A DNA stretch of 21,378 bases from Collinsella sp. TF05-9AC. GTDB lineage: Bacteria; Actinomycetota; Coriobacteriia; Coriobacteriales; Coriobacteriaceae. The notes beneath the pieces were generated by a model. It worked only from the letters and a program-made list of their open reading frames with translations. It did not search any database and was not told the origin of the DNA. The DNA lies in assembly GCF_003438495.1 (NCBI RefSeq), contig NZ_QSSH01000033.1, forward strand, positions 1 to 21,378, given 5' to 3'. The position numbers and the translations under genes were made by a program. Within the stretch, counting starts at the first letter, position 1. Every line of letters begins with the position of its first letter. Below are positions 1-8,356 of the stretch, piece by piece.

Positions 1-1308
1 CAGAACAACATCTCCTACAACGACAGCCGCGGCGTCACCCGCGGCATCCACGCCGAGCCCTGGGACAAGTTCATCTCCGTCGCCCGCGGCAGCGTCTTCG
101 GCGCATGGGTGGACCTGCGCGAGGGAAGCGAGACCTTCGGCAAGGTGTTCACGACCGTTCTGGATCCCAGCAAGGCCATCTACGTCCCGCGCGGCGTGGG
201 CAACTCCTTCCAGGCCCTGGAGGACGGCACCGCCTACACCTACCTGGTGGACGCCCACTGGTCGCTGGAGCTCAAGAAGACCTACACCTTCGTGAACCTC
301 GCCGACCCCGAGCTCGCCATCGAGTGGCCGATCCCGCTCGATGAGGCCACCGTCTCCGAGGCCGACCTCAACCACCCGATGCTCAGGGACGTCGTCCCAA
401 TGGCGCCCAAGAGGACGCTCGTCACCGGCTGCAACGGCCAGCTGGGCCATGCTGTGCGCAGGCTGGCGGAGGAGCGCGGCGTCGCCAAGGACTTCGACTT
501 CTGCGACATCGACACCTTCGACATGTCAGACCCGGACGCCTACGCGCAGTACGACTGGTCGCTCTACGGCACCGTCATCAACTGCGGCGCCTACACCGCC
601 GTGGATAGGGCGGAGACCGCCGAGGGCCGCGCGACCGCCTGGAAGGCCAACGCGACCGGCCCCGCCCTCCTCGCCCGCACATGCTCTGATCACGGGATCA
701 CCCTCGTCCACGTGTCCAGCGACTACGTCTTCGACGGCACCGCCGAGGTGCATGACGAGGACGAGCCCCTCAGCCCGCTGTCCGTCTACGGCCAGACCAA
801 GGCCGCCGGCGACATCGCCGTGGCCGGCTGCCCCCGCCACTACATCATGCGCTCCAGCTGGGTCATCGGCGAGGGCCGCAACTTCGTCAAGACCATGAGG
901 GGGCTCTCCGACCGCGTCGCAGACCCCGAGGACAAGCTCACGCAGGTCACGGTCGTGGACGACCAGCTGGGACGCCTGACCTTCACGCGCGACATGGCGC
1001 GGGCCATCTTCCACGTGCTGGGGACGCACGCGCCCTACGGCACCTACGACTGCACCGGCTCCGGCGCCGTGAAGAGCTGGGCGGACATCGCCCGCGCCGT
1101 CTTCGAGGCCGCCAACGGCAACGGCGACAGGGTCGTGCCGGTCAGCACCGCCGACTACTATTCGAACGCCGCGGGCCCCGTCGCCCCGCGCCCGGTCCAC
1201 TCCGCGCTCGACCTGTCGAAACTCGAGGCCGTCGGCTTCCACATGCCCGACTGGGAGGAAGAGCTGGGGGAGTACCTGGATGCCTTGGATTTGGGAGGTT
1301 CTTTCTAA
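1..1308 (+). CDS. RmlC-RmlD fusion: dTDP-4-dehydrorhamnose 3,5-epimerase / reductase, 5' end missing
   Basis: The reading frame is open from base 1, so this is the 3' part of a longer gene. The first ~130 codons match the cupin-like RmlC epimerase: RGIHAEPWDKFISV, then a FGAWVDLR strand and a PRGVGNSFQ segment. From about base 412 a second domain starts with the Rossmann motif TGCNGQLGHAV, followed by SSDYVFDG and the catalytic YxxxK (YGQTK, bases 787-801), typical of RmlD short-chain reductases. By family knowledge the two halves convert dTDP-4-keto-6-deoxyglucose to dTDP-L-rhamnose in the cytosol. The fused architecture occurs in some actinobacteria. Codons end almost always in G or C, unlike the next gene. 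The stop lies just before the first glycosyltransferase, so the gene supplies rhamnose to this polysaccharide locus. The GTG at 109 is internal, not the true start. Confidence 0.9.
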   Translation, partial: QNNISYNDSRGVTRGIHAEPWDKFISVARGSVFGAWVDLREGSETFGKVFTTVLDPSKAIYVPRGVGNSFQALEDGTAYTYLVDAHWSLELKKTYTFVNLADPELAIEWPIPLDEATVSEADLNHPMLRDVVPMAPKRTLVTGCNGQLGHAVRRLAEERGVAKDFDFCDIDTFDMSDPDAYAQYDWSLYGTVINCGAYTAVDRAETAEGRATAWKANATGPALLARTCSDHGITLVHVSSDYVFDGTAEVHDEDEPLSPLSVYGQTKAAGDIAVAGCPRHYIMRSSWVIGEGRNFVKTMRGLSDRVADPEDKLTQVTVVDDQLGRLTFTRDMARAIFHVLGTHAPYGTYDCTGSGAVKSWADIARAVFEAANGNGDRVVPVSTADYYSNAAGPVAPRPVHSALDLSKLEAVGFHMPDWEEELGEYLDALDLGGSF

Positions 1309-1312
1309 AGAT

Positions 1313-2314
1313 ATGATTTCTACAGCATCAAAAGCTGAAGCGCCTCTTGTTAGCATCGTCGTCCCCATCTTCAACGTGGGGCCGTTCGTGCTTCCCTGCA
1401 TAAGGTCGCTGCTCTGTCAGACGTATCCAAATATTGAGATTCTTATCGTGGATGACGGCTGTACCGATGACACGGTTGAGTTGATTGCTAGCGTCGTCGG
1501 GGATGATTCACGCGTCGAGATTCTCCACAAGGAGAACGGCGGGCTCTCATCTGCCCGAAATTATGGCACTCGGCTTTGTCACGGTGACTACTTGATGTAT
1601 GTCGACGGAGACGATCTCATAGATCCGCGGGCCGTTGAGTTCATGCTCCAGGCGGCTTTGAGATACCATGTGTCGTTTGTCGCGGGGTCCTTTGCCAAGA
1701 TGCCTCCTCTCGAGAGTTATGAAATGCGGAGTGAGCCTTTGTTCACGTTGGAGAGCGGCTGGGAGCATCTGAGGCGCCTTCTTCTGCTCGAAGGGGAGAG
1801 CGGGTCTGCCTGGGGCAAGTTGTTTTCCCGTTCTTTGATGCCCGACCTTGTGTTCCCCGAGGGTCAGCTTTTCGAGGATATGGGCGTGACTTCCGCGATT
1901 TGCTCCCGTGTAGAGACCGTCGCTGTCACTGACGCCCCTTTCTATGCGTACGTGACGAGGCCCGGTTCCATCACAACGCTTAAGAAGCAAGGCCCTAAGC
2001 ATGTGAGGGATATGGATGCTGCCATTGAGGCCGTGCGGCGGGTTGCCGAGGGAAATTTTGATGGCGAGTTCGAGTGCTTCCGAGCGTATTGCATTCTGCG
2101 CGTTGCCATGCGGGTTGATCTCGATAGCTTTGCCGACAGGGCGGAGGGGCAGGCGTATTTGAGGCTTGCCCGCGACCTTGCGATGCGCGCCTCAAGGAAC
2201 ACCCTAGCTTCGCGCACCTGGAGACTGAGGTGCGCGCTTTTTGCGCTTTCCCCGAAGATGCATAACGCTTTCTATGCCCTTTATGCCGCGATTTCTGGCA
2301 AAGCAATCGGATAA
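1313..2314 (+). CDS. GT2 family glycosyltransferase
   Basis: Cytoplasmic GT-A fold sugar transferase of about 333 residues. The N-terminus has the family strand VSIVVPIFN, then IVDDGC (residues 45-50; usually VDDGS), GGLSSARN, and the metal-binding DxD motif in YVDGDD (96-101). An ED pair at residues 188-189 (FEDM) matches the conserved acidic site of GT2 enzymes that build polysaccharide repeats. The ATG at 1313 was chosen because the domain begins about 13 residues later. A longer reading from 1280 would overlap the rhamnose gene. A GGGAGG at 1293-1298 lies rather far upstream (14 bases). No membrane anchor is evident. Wobble positions are much richer in T than in the preceding gene. The donor and acceptor sugars cannot be told from sequence. 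Confidence 0.9.
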   Translation: MISTASKAEAPLVSIVVPIFNVGPFVLPCIRSLLCQTYPNIEILIVDDGCTDDTVELIASVVGDDSRVEILHKENGGLSSARNYGTRLCHGDYLMYVDGDDLIDPRAVEFMLQAALRYHVSFVAGSFAKMPPLESYEMRSEPLFTLESGWEHLRRLLLLEGESGSAWGKLFSRSLMPDLVFPEGQLFEDMGVTSAICSRVETVAVTDAPFYAYVTRPGSITTLKKQGPKHVRDMDAAIEAVRRVAEGNFDGEFECFRAYCILRVAMRVDLDSFADRAEGQAYLRLARDLAMRASRNTLASRTWRLRCALFALSPKMHNAFYALYAAISGKAIG

Positions 2315-2338
2315 TCCCTATGAACAAAGGTTTTTAAT

Positions 2339-3355
2339 GTGAGATTCTCGATAATCATTCCCGTTTATAACGTAGAGGAATATCTCGGACAATGCTTGGA
2401 CAGCATTGCACATCAGGATTATTCCGACTACGAGGTCGTCATCGTCGACGACGGCTCGACCGACGGCAGCGCGAGTATCTATGAGCGCTTCGCCGCGGAG
2501 GCGGATGTTCCCGTCCGCATAGTCAAACAGGAGAACAAGGGGTTGCTGCTTGCTCGCCGTGCCGGGATCAAAGCCGCCAACGGTGATTATTATTGGCACG
2601 TCGACGGCGACGACGGTCTGGCGCCCAATGCAATGTGTGCGGTTTCCGGGATCATTGACGAACTGGATCCCGACGTCGTGTTGATCTGCCTTAGCGAATC
2701 TCCGACGTTCGGCTCTGTGCTCCCTGGGGGACTGCCCGGTGAACAGCGTTTCTATACCGGAGAAAGCCTTAACGATGTACGCTCTGCGTTCCTCGATGGA
2801 TATATTCCAAATATGGTCACTAAAATCGCTCGAAGGTCTTGCGTCGATGCCGATTCAGATTACTCGCCTTATGGGAAGATGCAGCTTGGGGAAGATCAGC
2901 TGCAAAGCCTTTACATTCTCGATAATATGAAGAGCGCCGCATGCGTTCGCGAGCCCTTGTATTATTATCGTCCCAACGCAAGCAGCATTACTGCCAATTA
3001 TCGCGAAGGCCAGATTGCCCAGTACGCCATGGTCAAGGAAGCCGTCCATCGACAGGCCGTCGCGTGGGATTCGAAATGGCCGGGGAATGGATTTGCTGAG
3101 ACCGCTCTTGTCGGTTATCTGTCTAACGGTTTCTACGACATGCGCAAGAATGCTGATGGCAAGTGGTTTAAAAAGCAGTTCCAGGAGTTCAGGGATACAT
3201 CGCTGTACGCGGAGGCCATCGGTCGATGCGGGGATTTGAGGCTTGAGCAGCGGATCTTCTTCACTTTGTTGGAAAAGAAAATGGATTATCTTGCGTATGT
3301 GTGCCTGGTTGCCTGCCGCGCTGCTACTCCGCTGGCGAGGAGCTTGGCTCGATGA
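2339..3355 (+). CDS. GT2 family glycosyltransferase, GTG start
   Basis: Second GT2 enzyme, 338 residues. It begins directly with the Rossmann-like strand FSIIIPVYNVEEYL, followed by VIVDDGSTDGS (residues 34-44), ENKGLLLARRAG and the DxD motif in HVDGDD (87-92). An acidic ED pair sits at 185-186 (GEDQ). The GTG at 2339 is preceded by AAAGG at 2326-2330 with 8 bases between, and the first residues are already core fold, so no earlier start is needed. The last codons overlap the start of the polymerase gene (ATGA), indicating translational coupling. The C-terminal ~100 residues are variable, as usual for repeat-unit transferases. Substrate is unknown. Confidence 0.9.
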   Translation: MRFSIIIPVYNVEEYLGQCLDSIAHQDYSDYEVVIVDDGSTDGSASIYERFAAEADVPVRIVKQENKGLLLARRAGIKAANGDYYWHVDGDDGLAPNAMCAVSGIIDELDPDVVLICLSESPTFGSVLPGGLPGEQRFYTGESLNDVRSAFLDGYIPNMVTKIARRSCVDADSDYSPYGKMQLGEDQLQSLYILDNMKSAACVREPLYYYRPNASSITANYREGQIAQYAMVKEAVHRQAVAWDSKWPGNGFAETALVGYLSNGFYDMRKNADGKWFKKQFQEFRDTSLYAEAIGRCGDLRLEQRIFFTLLEKKMDYLAYVCLVACRAATPLARSLAR

Positions 3356-4620
3356 AGATCTTAACTATCAGTTCGGGAGGCATGCCGCAGAGGACCCTAT
3401 CGATGGCGGGTAGGGGGAACGCGCTCGGCATGGTGTTCTTCCTTGGCGTATGCGCTATTGTTTCGCCCCTCCTCGCCGTTTTCCTCTCCCTTCTCGTCTT
3501 TACCGGGGCCCCTACAAAGAAGATGGCGGTTGCCTGCGCCCTTGGGGTTGGGTTTTCCGCTGCGCTTGTCGCCCATGGTATCGTTTACAACCACCCTGTC
3601 GATATGACCCGATGGATGGTTGAATGCGGCTACTACGATGGCAGGAACATTCTCTCGATCGGAACCAGCCTGAACGAGGATCACAACGGCCTGCTCGTCT
3701 GGAACTTTCTGTGTTGGGTAACCGGGAATATCGGCGACCTCCGACTTCTCCAGTCGCTCGCCGCGTTTTTCGGTTACGGTCTCATCGCTTGGCTGATGAT
3801 GGACAGGTGTGCCGAGGAGACGACAGATGCATGGGCTTTCCTCCCGCTCATGCTATTCATCTTTTTTGCCGTCCCGGCGCAGCCCCTGATCGGTAACGTT
3901 CGCTCGGCTCTCGGCTGCGTGATTTGTGCGGTCGCGATATGTAAGAGGCGGTCTTACGGGTTCAGGGATTCTCTGCCGTCGCTCGTCCTGATCATCGTCG
4001 CATGCCTCATCCACAATTCTATGCTGCTCGTCTTGGTTTTGTTCCTAGTTCAGCCGATTCTCGAGCGTAACCCTGTCAGGAATTCGATTATCTGCGTTGT
4101 CGCGGTCGTCACCATGATTTCCGTGGCTTCCGTACTTCTCGCGTCCCATTTGTTTGACGGGGTGCCTGTCATTACGAGCGTTCTGAAGAAGGCGAGTTTC
4201 TATACCATCGGCACGGAGTGGGATCAAGAGCAGGCGGACAACCTTCTCAGCAATCTGAGCCATGTGTTTTCGTTGCTGCTGCTCGGGGTCCTGCTGCTTA
4301 GGATCTACGCCACGAGACAGCATGATGGACGAACGGCGCTCGTTCTTGTTTTGACGATGTGCGTCATCGCGATGGAACTCACCCTCGTTAACGTCGGCAA
4401 CCGCTTGAAGTTCATTCCGATCTTGATTGGCTCGACATATCTGCTTAACAACAAGGGAAGGGGCCATGCGGTTGATTCGCGATGGCCGATTCTTGCCGAT
4501 GCCGTTTTGATGTTGCTCGCTATTGCCGTCTGGTTGATCTCCATGGCAAGCTTCATCCCTTCATTCAACTATGTCGAGGTCATGAAGAGCGCCGTTTTCT
4601 ATCCGCTTCTCCTTTTCTAG
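3352..4620 (+). CDS. EpsG/Wzy-like polysaccharide polymerase (membrane)
   Basis: Polytopic membrane protein of 422 residues with about ten hydrophobic segments (for example VFFLGVCAIVSPLLAVFLSLLVF). The loop with a YYDGRNIL region and the later NVRSALG helix resemble the EpsG family, whose members act as O-antigen/exopolysaccharide polymerases. I infer that it joins lipid-linked repeat units on the outer face of the membrane. The ATG at 3352 overlaps the TGA of the preceding GT2 and has GAGGAG at 3337-3342 (9-base spacing). A GTG reading from 3301 lies inside the previous gene and was rejected. This is the only polymerase-like protein among the sugar transferases, which supports the role by exclusion. 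Sequence conservation in this family is low, so the exact subfamily is uncertain. Confidence 0.75.
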   Translation: MKILTISSGGMPQRTLSMAGRGNALGMVFFLGVCAIVSPLLAVFLSLLVFTGAPTKKMAVACALGVGFSAALVAHGIVYNHPVDMTRWMVECGYYDGRNILSIGTSLNEDHNGLLVWNFLCWVTGNIGDLRLLQSLAAFFGYGLIAWLMMDRCAEETTDAWAFLPLMLFIFFAVPAQPLIGNVRSALGCVICAVAICKRRSYGFRDSLPSLVLIIVACLIHNSMLLVLVLFLVQPILERNPVRNSIICVVAVVTMISVASVLLASHLFDGVPVITSVLKKASFYTIGTEWDQEQADNLLSNLSHVFSLLLLGVLLLRIYATRQHDGRTALVLVLTMCVIAMELTLVNVGNRLKFIPILIGSTYLLNNKGRGHAVDSRWPILADAVLMLLAIAVWLISMASFIPSFNYVEVMKSAVFYPLLLF

Positions 4621-4631
4621 AGGTTAAATCC

Positions 4632-5696
4632 ATGTATCAAACTGTCACGGCGCCTCTAATCACGTTTGTTGTCCCCGCTTATAACGCCGTTTCTACCCTA
4701 GAGGCAGCCGTTCGCTCGCTTTCTGAGCAGACGTCCGACGATTGGGAGGCCATCATCGTCGATGACGGATCTGTTGACGGTACGGGTGAGATGGCCGATG
4801 CGCTCGCGCGGGGCGATGATCGCATTAAGGTTCTTCACCAGGGGAACGCCGGGGTCTCCGCTGCGCGCAATGCTGCTATCGCGGCCGCCAGTGGGGAATA
4901 TCTCGCCTTCTTGGACGTCGATGACACCGTCGTTCCCAACTTCGTGGAGAAGGCGGGGTCCCTGCTGGGACGCAGGCCTGTCCGCCCCGATGTCGTCGCG
5001 CTTGCGTACCGTGCTCTTCCCCGAGGCACGGTCTTCGGGTACGGGCGGTTCCTCGGGAACGCATCGGAGTTCCTCGAGCTATCGCTCGGGAACAGATACG
5101 CCACTTTCCCCTGCTGGCTCTTCCTCGTTTCTGCTCGGCTCATCGCGGCGAGTGGGGTCCGGTTCACGGTCGGGAGGCGGACCGGCGAGGACCAGGAGTT
5201 CATCCTGAAGCTGCTCTGCTGCGCCTCTATTTGCGAATCTGTCGAAGACAGCGATGTCTACTATCTCTACCGCATGCCTTCCGGGGGCTCGGCCATGGGC
5301 CTTAACCTGGAGGGGCAGTTCGATTACCCCCGGGCTATGCGAGACGTTCTCTGCTTCGCCGCCAAGCCTGACGTAGGGATGTCTCCCGATGGCTTGGAGG
5401 CAGTCGACCGACTGCTTACTGACAGGTTTGTAGGGGCCTGCGCCTACGCTGCGGAGACTGCGTTCTCCAACGGCGCTTCCGATTCTGATGTCCTTTCCTG
5501 GTTGACAGATAGCCTGAAAGGATTTGATTGCCACGGGGCTCTTGAGAACGGCTGTTGCAGGAGCGAGAACCGGCGGTTTCTTCGCCTCTGGCTCGGCTGC
5601 AGCGGCATGATTCCGCTGTATATCCGCTTCGGTTTGTACATCCGGTCTATCGGCAGAACCATTAAGTACTGGATTTCACGCCGAGGCACTCGTTAG
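4632..5696 (+). CDS. GT2 family glycosyltransferase
   Basis: Third GT2 enzyme of the cluster, 354 residues. Motifs in order: ITFVVPAYNAVSTLE, IIVDDGSVDGT (residues 41-51), GNAGVSAARN, the DxD-type FLDVDD (93-98), and the acidic GED pair at 186-187 (TGEDQEF). The ATG at 4632 has AGAGG at 4619-4623 with 8 bases of spacing and lies 11 bases after the polymerase stop. A reading that starts at 4482 inside the polymerase gene has no domain support. The C-terminus ends with a hydrophobic/basic stretch that could lie against the membrane. It presumably adds one sugar of the repeat unit. The specificity cannot be read from sequence. Confidence 0.9.
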   Translation: MYQTVTAPLITFVVPAYNAVSTLEAAVRSLSEQTSDDWEAIIVDDGSVDGTGEMADALARGDDRIKVLHQGNAGVSAARNAAIAAASGEYLAFLDVDDTVVPNFVEKAGSLLGRRPVRPDVVALAYRALPRGTVFGYGRFLGNASEFLELSLGNRYATFPCWLFLVSARLIAASGVRFTVGRRTGEDQEFILKLLCCASICESVEDSDVYYLYRMPSGGSAMGLNLEGQFDYPRAMRDVLCFAAKPDVGMSPDGLEAVDRLLTDRFVGACAYAAETAFSNGASDSDVLSWLTDSLKGFDCHGALENGCCRSENRRFLRLWLGCSGMIPLYIRFGLYIRSIGRTIKYWISRRGTR

Positions 5697-5717
5697 TTAT
5701 CTTTGATTGGAGTTTCA

Positions 5718-6788
5718 TTGAACGACAGGCAGATATATATTCTCAGCATTTTTGACCCCACCAACTACGGGAATAGGCTGCAGGCCTGCGCCCTCGAGGC
5801 CGCCGTCGCCTCTCTTACCGGCAAAGAGGTTCTTTCGGTCGATTGCCGCCGCCCGGTGAGTAAGCGCGGGGTCTTTAAGATCATGGCGGACCTCAACAGA
5901 GTCCGAATCGAGTCGAAGAAGGCGCCCGCCGAGAGGAGGCGGCGTTTCCGAGTTTTTCAGGATGAGTACTGTGCGCCTGTCGTTGAGATTGCCGAGAGGG
6001 ACGTTCGTAGCATCACTGGTCCCGTCGTGATCGGCTCCGATCAATGCTGGAACCCCGGGTGGGGATTGGGTGCGAGTAAGTTTGGCGCCCAGTGCGCCGT
6101 GGGCGTCGACAAGAAAATGGCCTATGCCGCTAGTTTCGGCATCGGCATGTCGGACATGCCTGAGGAGTGGGGTCGGCGCTACTCCGAATGGCTTGGCGGA
6201 ATCAAGGACATCGGTGTTCGGGAGTTCGCGGGTGCTCAGATTGTCCGCGAGCTTACTGGGCGGGATGTCAAGGTCGTTCTTGACCCTACGATGCTCCAAA
6301 CTGCCAAGTGGTGGTCCGAGATAGAGGAGCGCCCGATTATTCCGGGCATCGACCTGGAGGGGCCTTTCTGCCTTAAGTATGTCTTGGGAGACGATACAGC
6401 TTCGGCAAAGATCGCGGAGCGATGTGGCCGCGACGGCCTGGGGCTGGTGGACTTGACGGATATCCATTTGCCGGTCGGCCCCGCGGAGTTCGTGTGGCTT
6501 ATTCACCACTCTGCTCTCGTTTGCACTGACAGCTTCCACGCTACAGTTTTCAGTCTCCTTTTCCACCGGCCTTTTGTGATTTACGAACGGCAGGGAAATG
6601 CTGGGAATATGTCCAGCAGGTTCGATACCCTCCACGCTTTGTTTGGGATTAACTCCAACCGCGCCGGTAAGGATTGCTTCCGCGAGCGCTGCGTCGATGA
6701 GTTCGATTGGACCGGCTTCGAGCGAGAGCTTGAGGAGAAGAGGAATGATTCCGTCGCATGGCTTCGCGCTGCCCTTGCCAGCTTATAG
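5718..6788 (+). CDS. Polysaccharide pyruvyl transferase family protein, TTG start
   Basis: About 356 residues of the PF04230 type. These enzymes move a pyruvyl group from phosphoenolpyruvate onto a sugar of an exopolysaccharide, forming an acidic ketal. Visible signatures are the N-terminal FDPTNYGNRLQA, the central IGSDQCWNPGW (residues 105-115), VLDPTML (187-193) and the C-terminal TDSFHATVFS (270-279), the most conserved block of the family. I prefer the TTG at 5718 because GGAG lies at 5709-5712 (5-base spacing). An in-frame TTG at 5703 has no ribosome site. It lies 21 bases after the GT2 gene and in the same cluster as an FrhB-like protein, a frequent neighbour of this family. The acceptor sugar is unknown, and some homologues may act on other substrates. 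Confidence 0.88.
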   Translation: MNDRQIYILSIFDPTNYGNRLQACALEAAVASLTGKEVLSVDCRRPVSKRGVFKIMADLNRVRIESKKAPAERRRRFRVFQDEYCAPVVEIAERDVRSITGPVVIGSDQCWNPGWGLGASKFGAQCAVGVDKKMAYAASFGIGMSDMPEEWGRRYSEWLGGIKDIGVREFAGAQIVRELTGRDVKVVLDPTMLQTAKWWSEIEERPIIPGIDLEGPFCLKYVLGDDTASAKIAERCGRDGLGLVDLTDIHLPVGPAEFVWLIHHSALVCTDSFHATVFSLLFHRPFVIYERQGNAGNMSSRFDTLHALFGINSNRAGKDCFRERCVDEFDWTGFERELEEKRNDSVAWLRAALASL

Positions 6789-6839
6789 GGTGGTTATGTC
6801 CAGTGAAATCTGAAACTCTATCTTCGGGAGATACTGTCC

Positions 6840-8345
6840 ATGGTTAGTCAACGCAAGGCCGGGGCGATTCTCGGGTACGCGAACATCATCGTTAAGAATC
6901 TCGTCAACCTCGTCTATACCCCGATGCTCCTCGCTTTCGTGGGTCAGGCGGACTACGGTGTTTACCAGACTGCGAATTCCTTCGTCTTCTCCCTAACGCT
7001 TCTGACGTTTGGTTTCTCCGAGGCGTATATCCGCTTCTATACGCAGAAGAAGGCTAAGGGGACGGAGGAAGACGTCCGATCACTCAATGGCATGTACCTT
7101 GCGCTATATGCGATGATCAGCTCCATTGCACTGGTGTTGGGACTGCTCTTTGCTGCGAACGTTGGGCTATTCTTTTCTGGCAGCTTTACGTTCGACCAAG
7201 TCGGGCTTGCGGGCGAGCTCATGGCTATCATGGCGGTGAACGTGGCGGCGGTGCTGTTCTCGACTGTGTTCGACGCATACATCATGGCCCACGAACAGTT
7301 CAAGTTTCAGCAAAGCCGTCAGATGTTCACCACGTTAGCGACACCGGGTATCGCTTTTGTCTTGCTCAACTTTGGTATGGGCGCGGTCGGTGTAGCGCTG
7401 GCTCAGCTCGCAGTCACCTTGACTCTGCTCGCCCTCAACATGCATTATGCTGTGTCGAAGCTCGGTATGCGATTCAGTCTCAGGAGGTTTGACGGAGCCC
7501 TGTTCCACGCGGTCGCAGCTTTCTCGGCCTGGATATTCGCCAACCAGGTTTGCGATTTAGTTAACCAGAGCGTGCCCAATATGATGCTCGGCGCGCTCAC
7601 GAACGCAGTCACTGTATCTGTTTTCGCTGTGGCGCTGCAAATCCGTCAAATCTTTTACTCGCTCTCGACAACAATGTCGAGCGTATTTGTGCCCAAGATC
7701 AATAGGATCGTCGCTGAATCGGATGACAACGGAGTGCTAACTCGGCTCATGACGCGCGTAGGGCGCTACCAGATGTTCCTCTTCTGCTGGGTGTACTGTG
7801 GATTCGTCCTGCTTGGACGATTCTTCATTACCAAGTGGGCGGGTGAGGGCTTCCTTGATACTTACTATCTCATCTGTGCGATGACGCTGCCCGTGGGCGT
7901 GCCGCTTTGTCAGAACACGGGAATCGAGATCCAGCGCGCTAAAAACAGGCATAGGGCGCGTTCAGTGGTTTACCTCTGTATGGCTTGTCTCAATGTTCTT
8001 TTTACATGGTTTGCCTCGCCCGTTCTCGGATACTGGGCGCCCGCTATCGCTTACATCGCGAGCATCGCCTTGGGTAACGGTCTCTTTATGAACTGGTACT
8101 ATCAGGCGCGTATCGGACTGGACATGGCTTATTTCTGGAAGAAGAACCTGCCTGTGGTCTTGGCTTCCGCTGTGGTCTTGGCCGCATGCATGGGGCTGGC
8201 TCTGCTGCTGCCCGTGACTAGCTGGCTGCTTTTCCTGGCTTGGGGCGTCGTCTACACCGTGCTTTTCGCTGCCGCAATGTGGCTCTTCGTTCTCGATTCA
8301 AGCGAGAAGTCGTCGATCGCGGCTAAATTGCCCTTCCTGCGTTAG
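6840..8345 (+). CDS. Wzx-type polysaccharide flippase
   Basis: Membrane protein of 501 residues with roughly 12-14 hydrophobic helices over its whole length. The N-terminal pattern (GYANIIVKNLVNLVYTPMLL, then DYGVYQTANSF) is typical of the MOP superfamily polysaccharide transporters that flip undecaprenyl-linked repeat units across the cytoplasmic membrane. The length is normal for Wzx. The ATG at 6840 has GGGAG at 6825-6829 (10-base spacing). It is the only flippase candidate here and sits among the transferases, polymerase and decorating enzymes, completing a Wzx/Wzy-type pathway. Which repeat it carries is inferred from context only. Confidence 0.9.
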   Translation: MVSQRKAGAILGYANIIVKNLVNLVYTPMLLAFVGQADYGVYQTANSFVFSLTLLTFGFSEAYIRFYTQKKAKGTEEDVRSLNGMYLALYAMISSIALVLGLLFAANVGLFFSGSFTFDQVGLAGELMAIMAVNVAAVLFSTVFDAYIMAHEQFKFQQSRQMFTTLATPGIAFVLLNFGMGAVGVALAQLAVTLTLLALNMHYAVSKLGMRFSLRRFDGALFHAVAAFSAWIFANQVCDLVNQSVPNMMLGALTNAVTVSVFAVALQIRQIFYSLSTTMSSVFVPKINRIVAESDDNGVLTRLMTRVGRYQMFLFCWVYCGFVLLGRFFITKWAGEGFLDTYYLICAMTLPVGVPLCQNTGIEIQRAKNRHRARSVVYLCMACLNVLFTWFASPVLGYWAPAIAYIASIALGNGLFMNWYYQARIGLDMAYFWKKNLPVVLASAVVLAACMGLALLLPVTSWLLFLAWGVVYTVLFAAAMWLFVLDSSEKSSIAAKLPFLR

Positions 8346-8349
8346 GAGG
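8344..8349 (+). promoter_or_regulatory. Strong Shine-Dalgarno site (AGGAGG) overlapping the flippase stop
   Basis: AGGAGG followed by a T-run ends 7 bases before the ATG at 8357. Its first bases are part of the TAG of the flippase gene, so translation of the iron-sulfur protein is probably coupled to the flippase but may also be strong by itself. Confidence 0.7.
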
Positions 8350-8356
8350 TTTTTTT

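Noticed and set aside
526..1401. Long - strand open frame opposite the rhamnose gene
   Set aside because: It is the antisense shadow of a G/C-wobble gene. Its translation is Val/Gly/Ala-rich with no domain, while the + strand has clear RmlD motifs.
5715..6635. 306-codon - strand frame opposite the pyruvyl transferase gene
   Set aside because: The + strand carries the conserved family motifs throughout. The - strand translation shows no recognisable fold.
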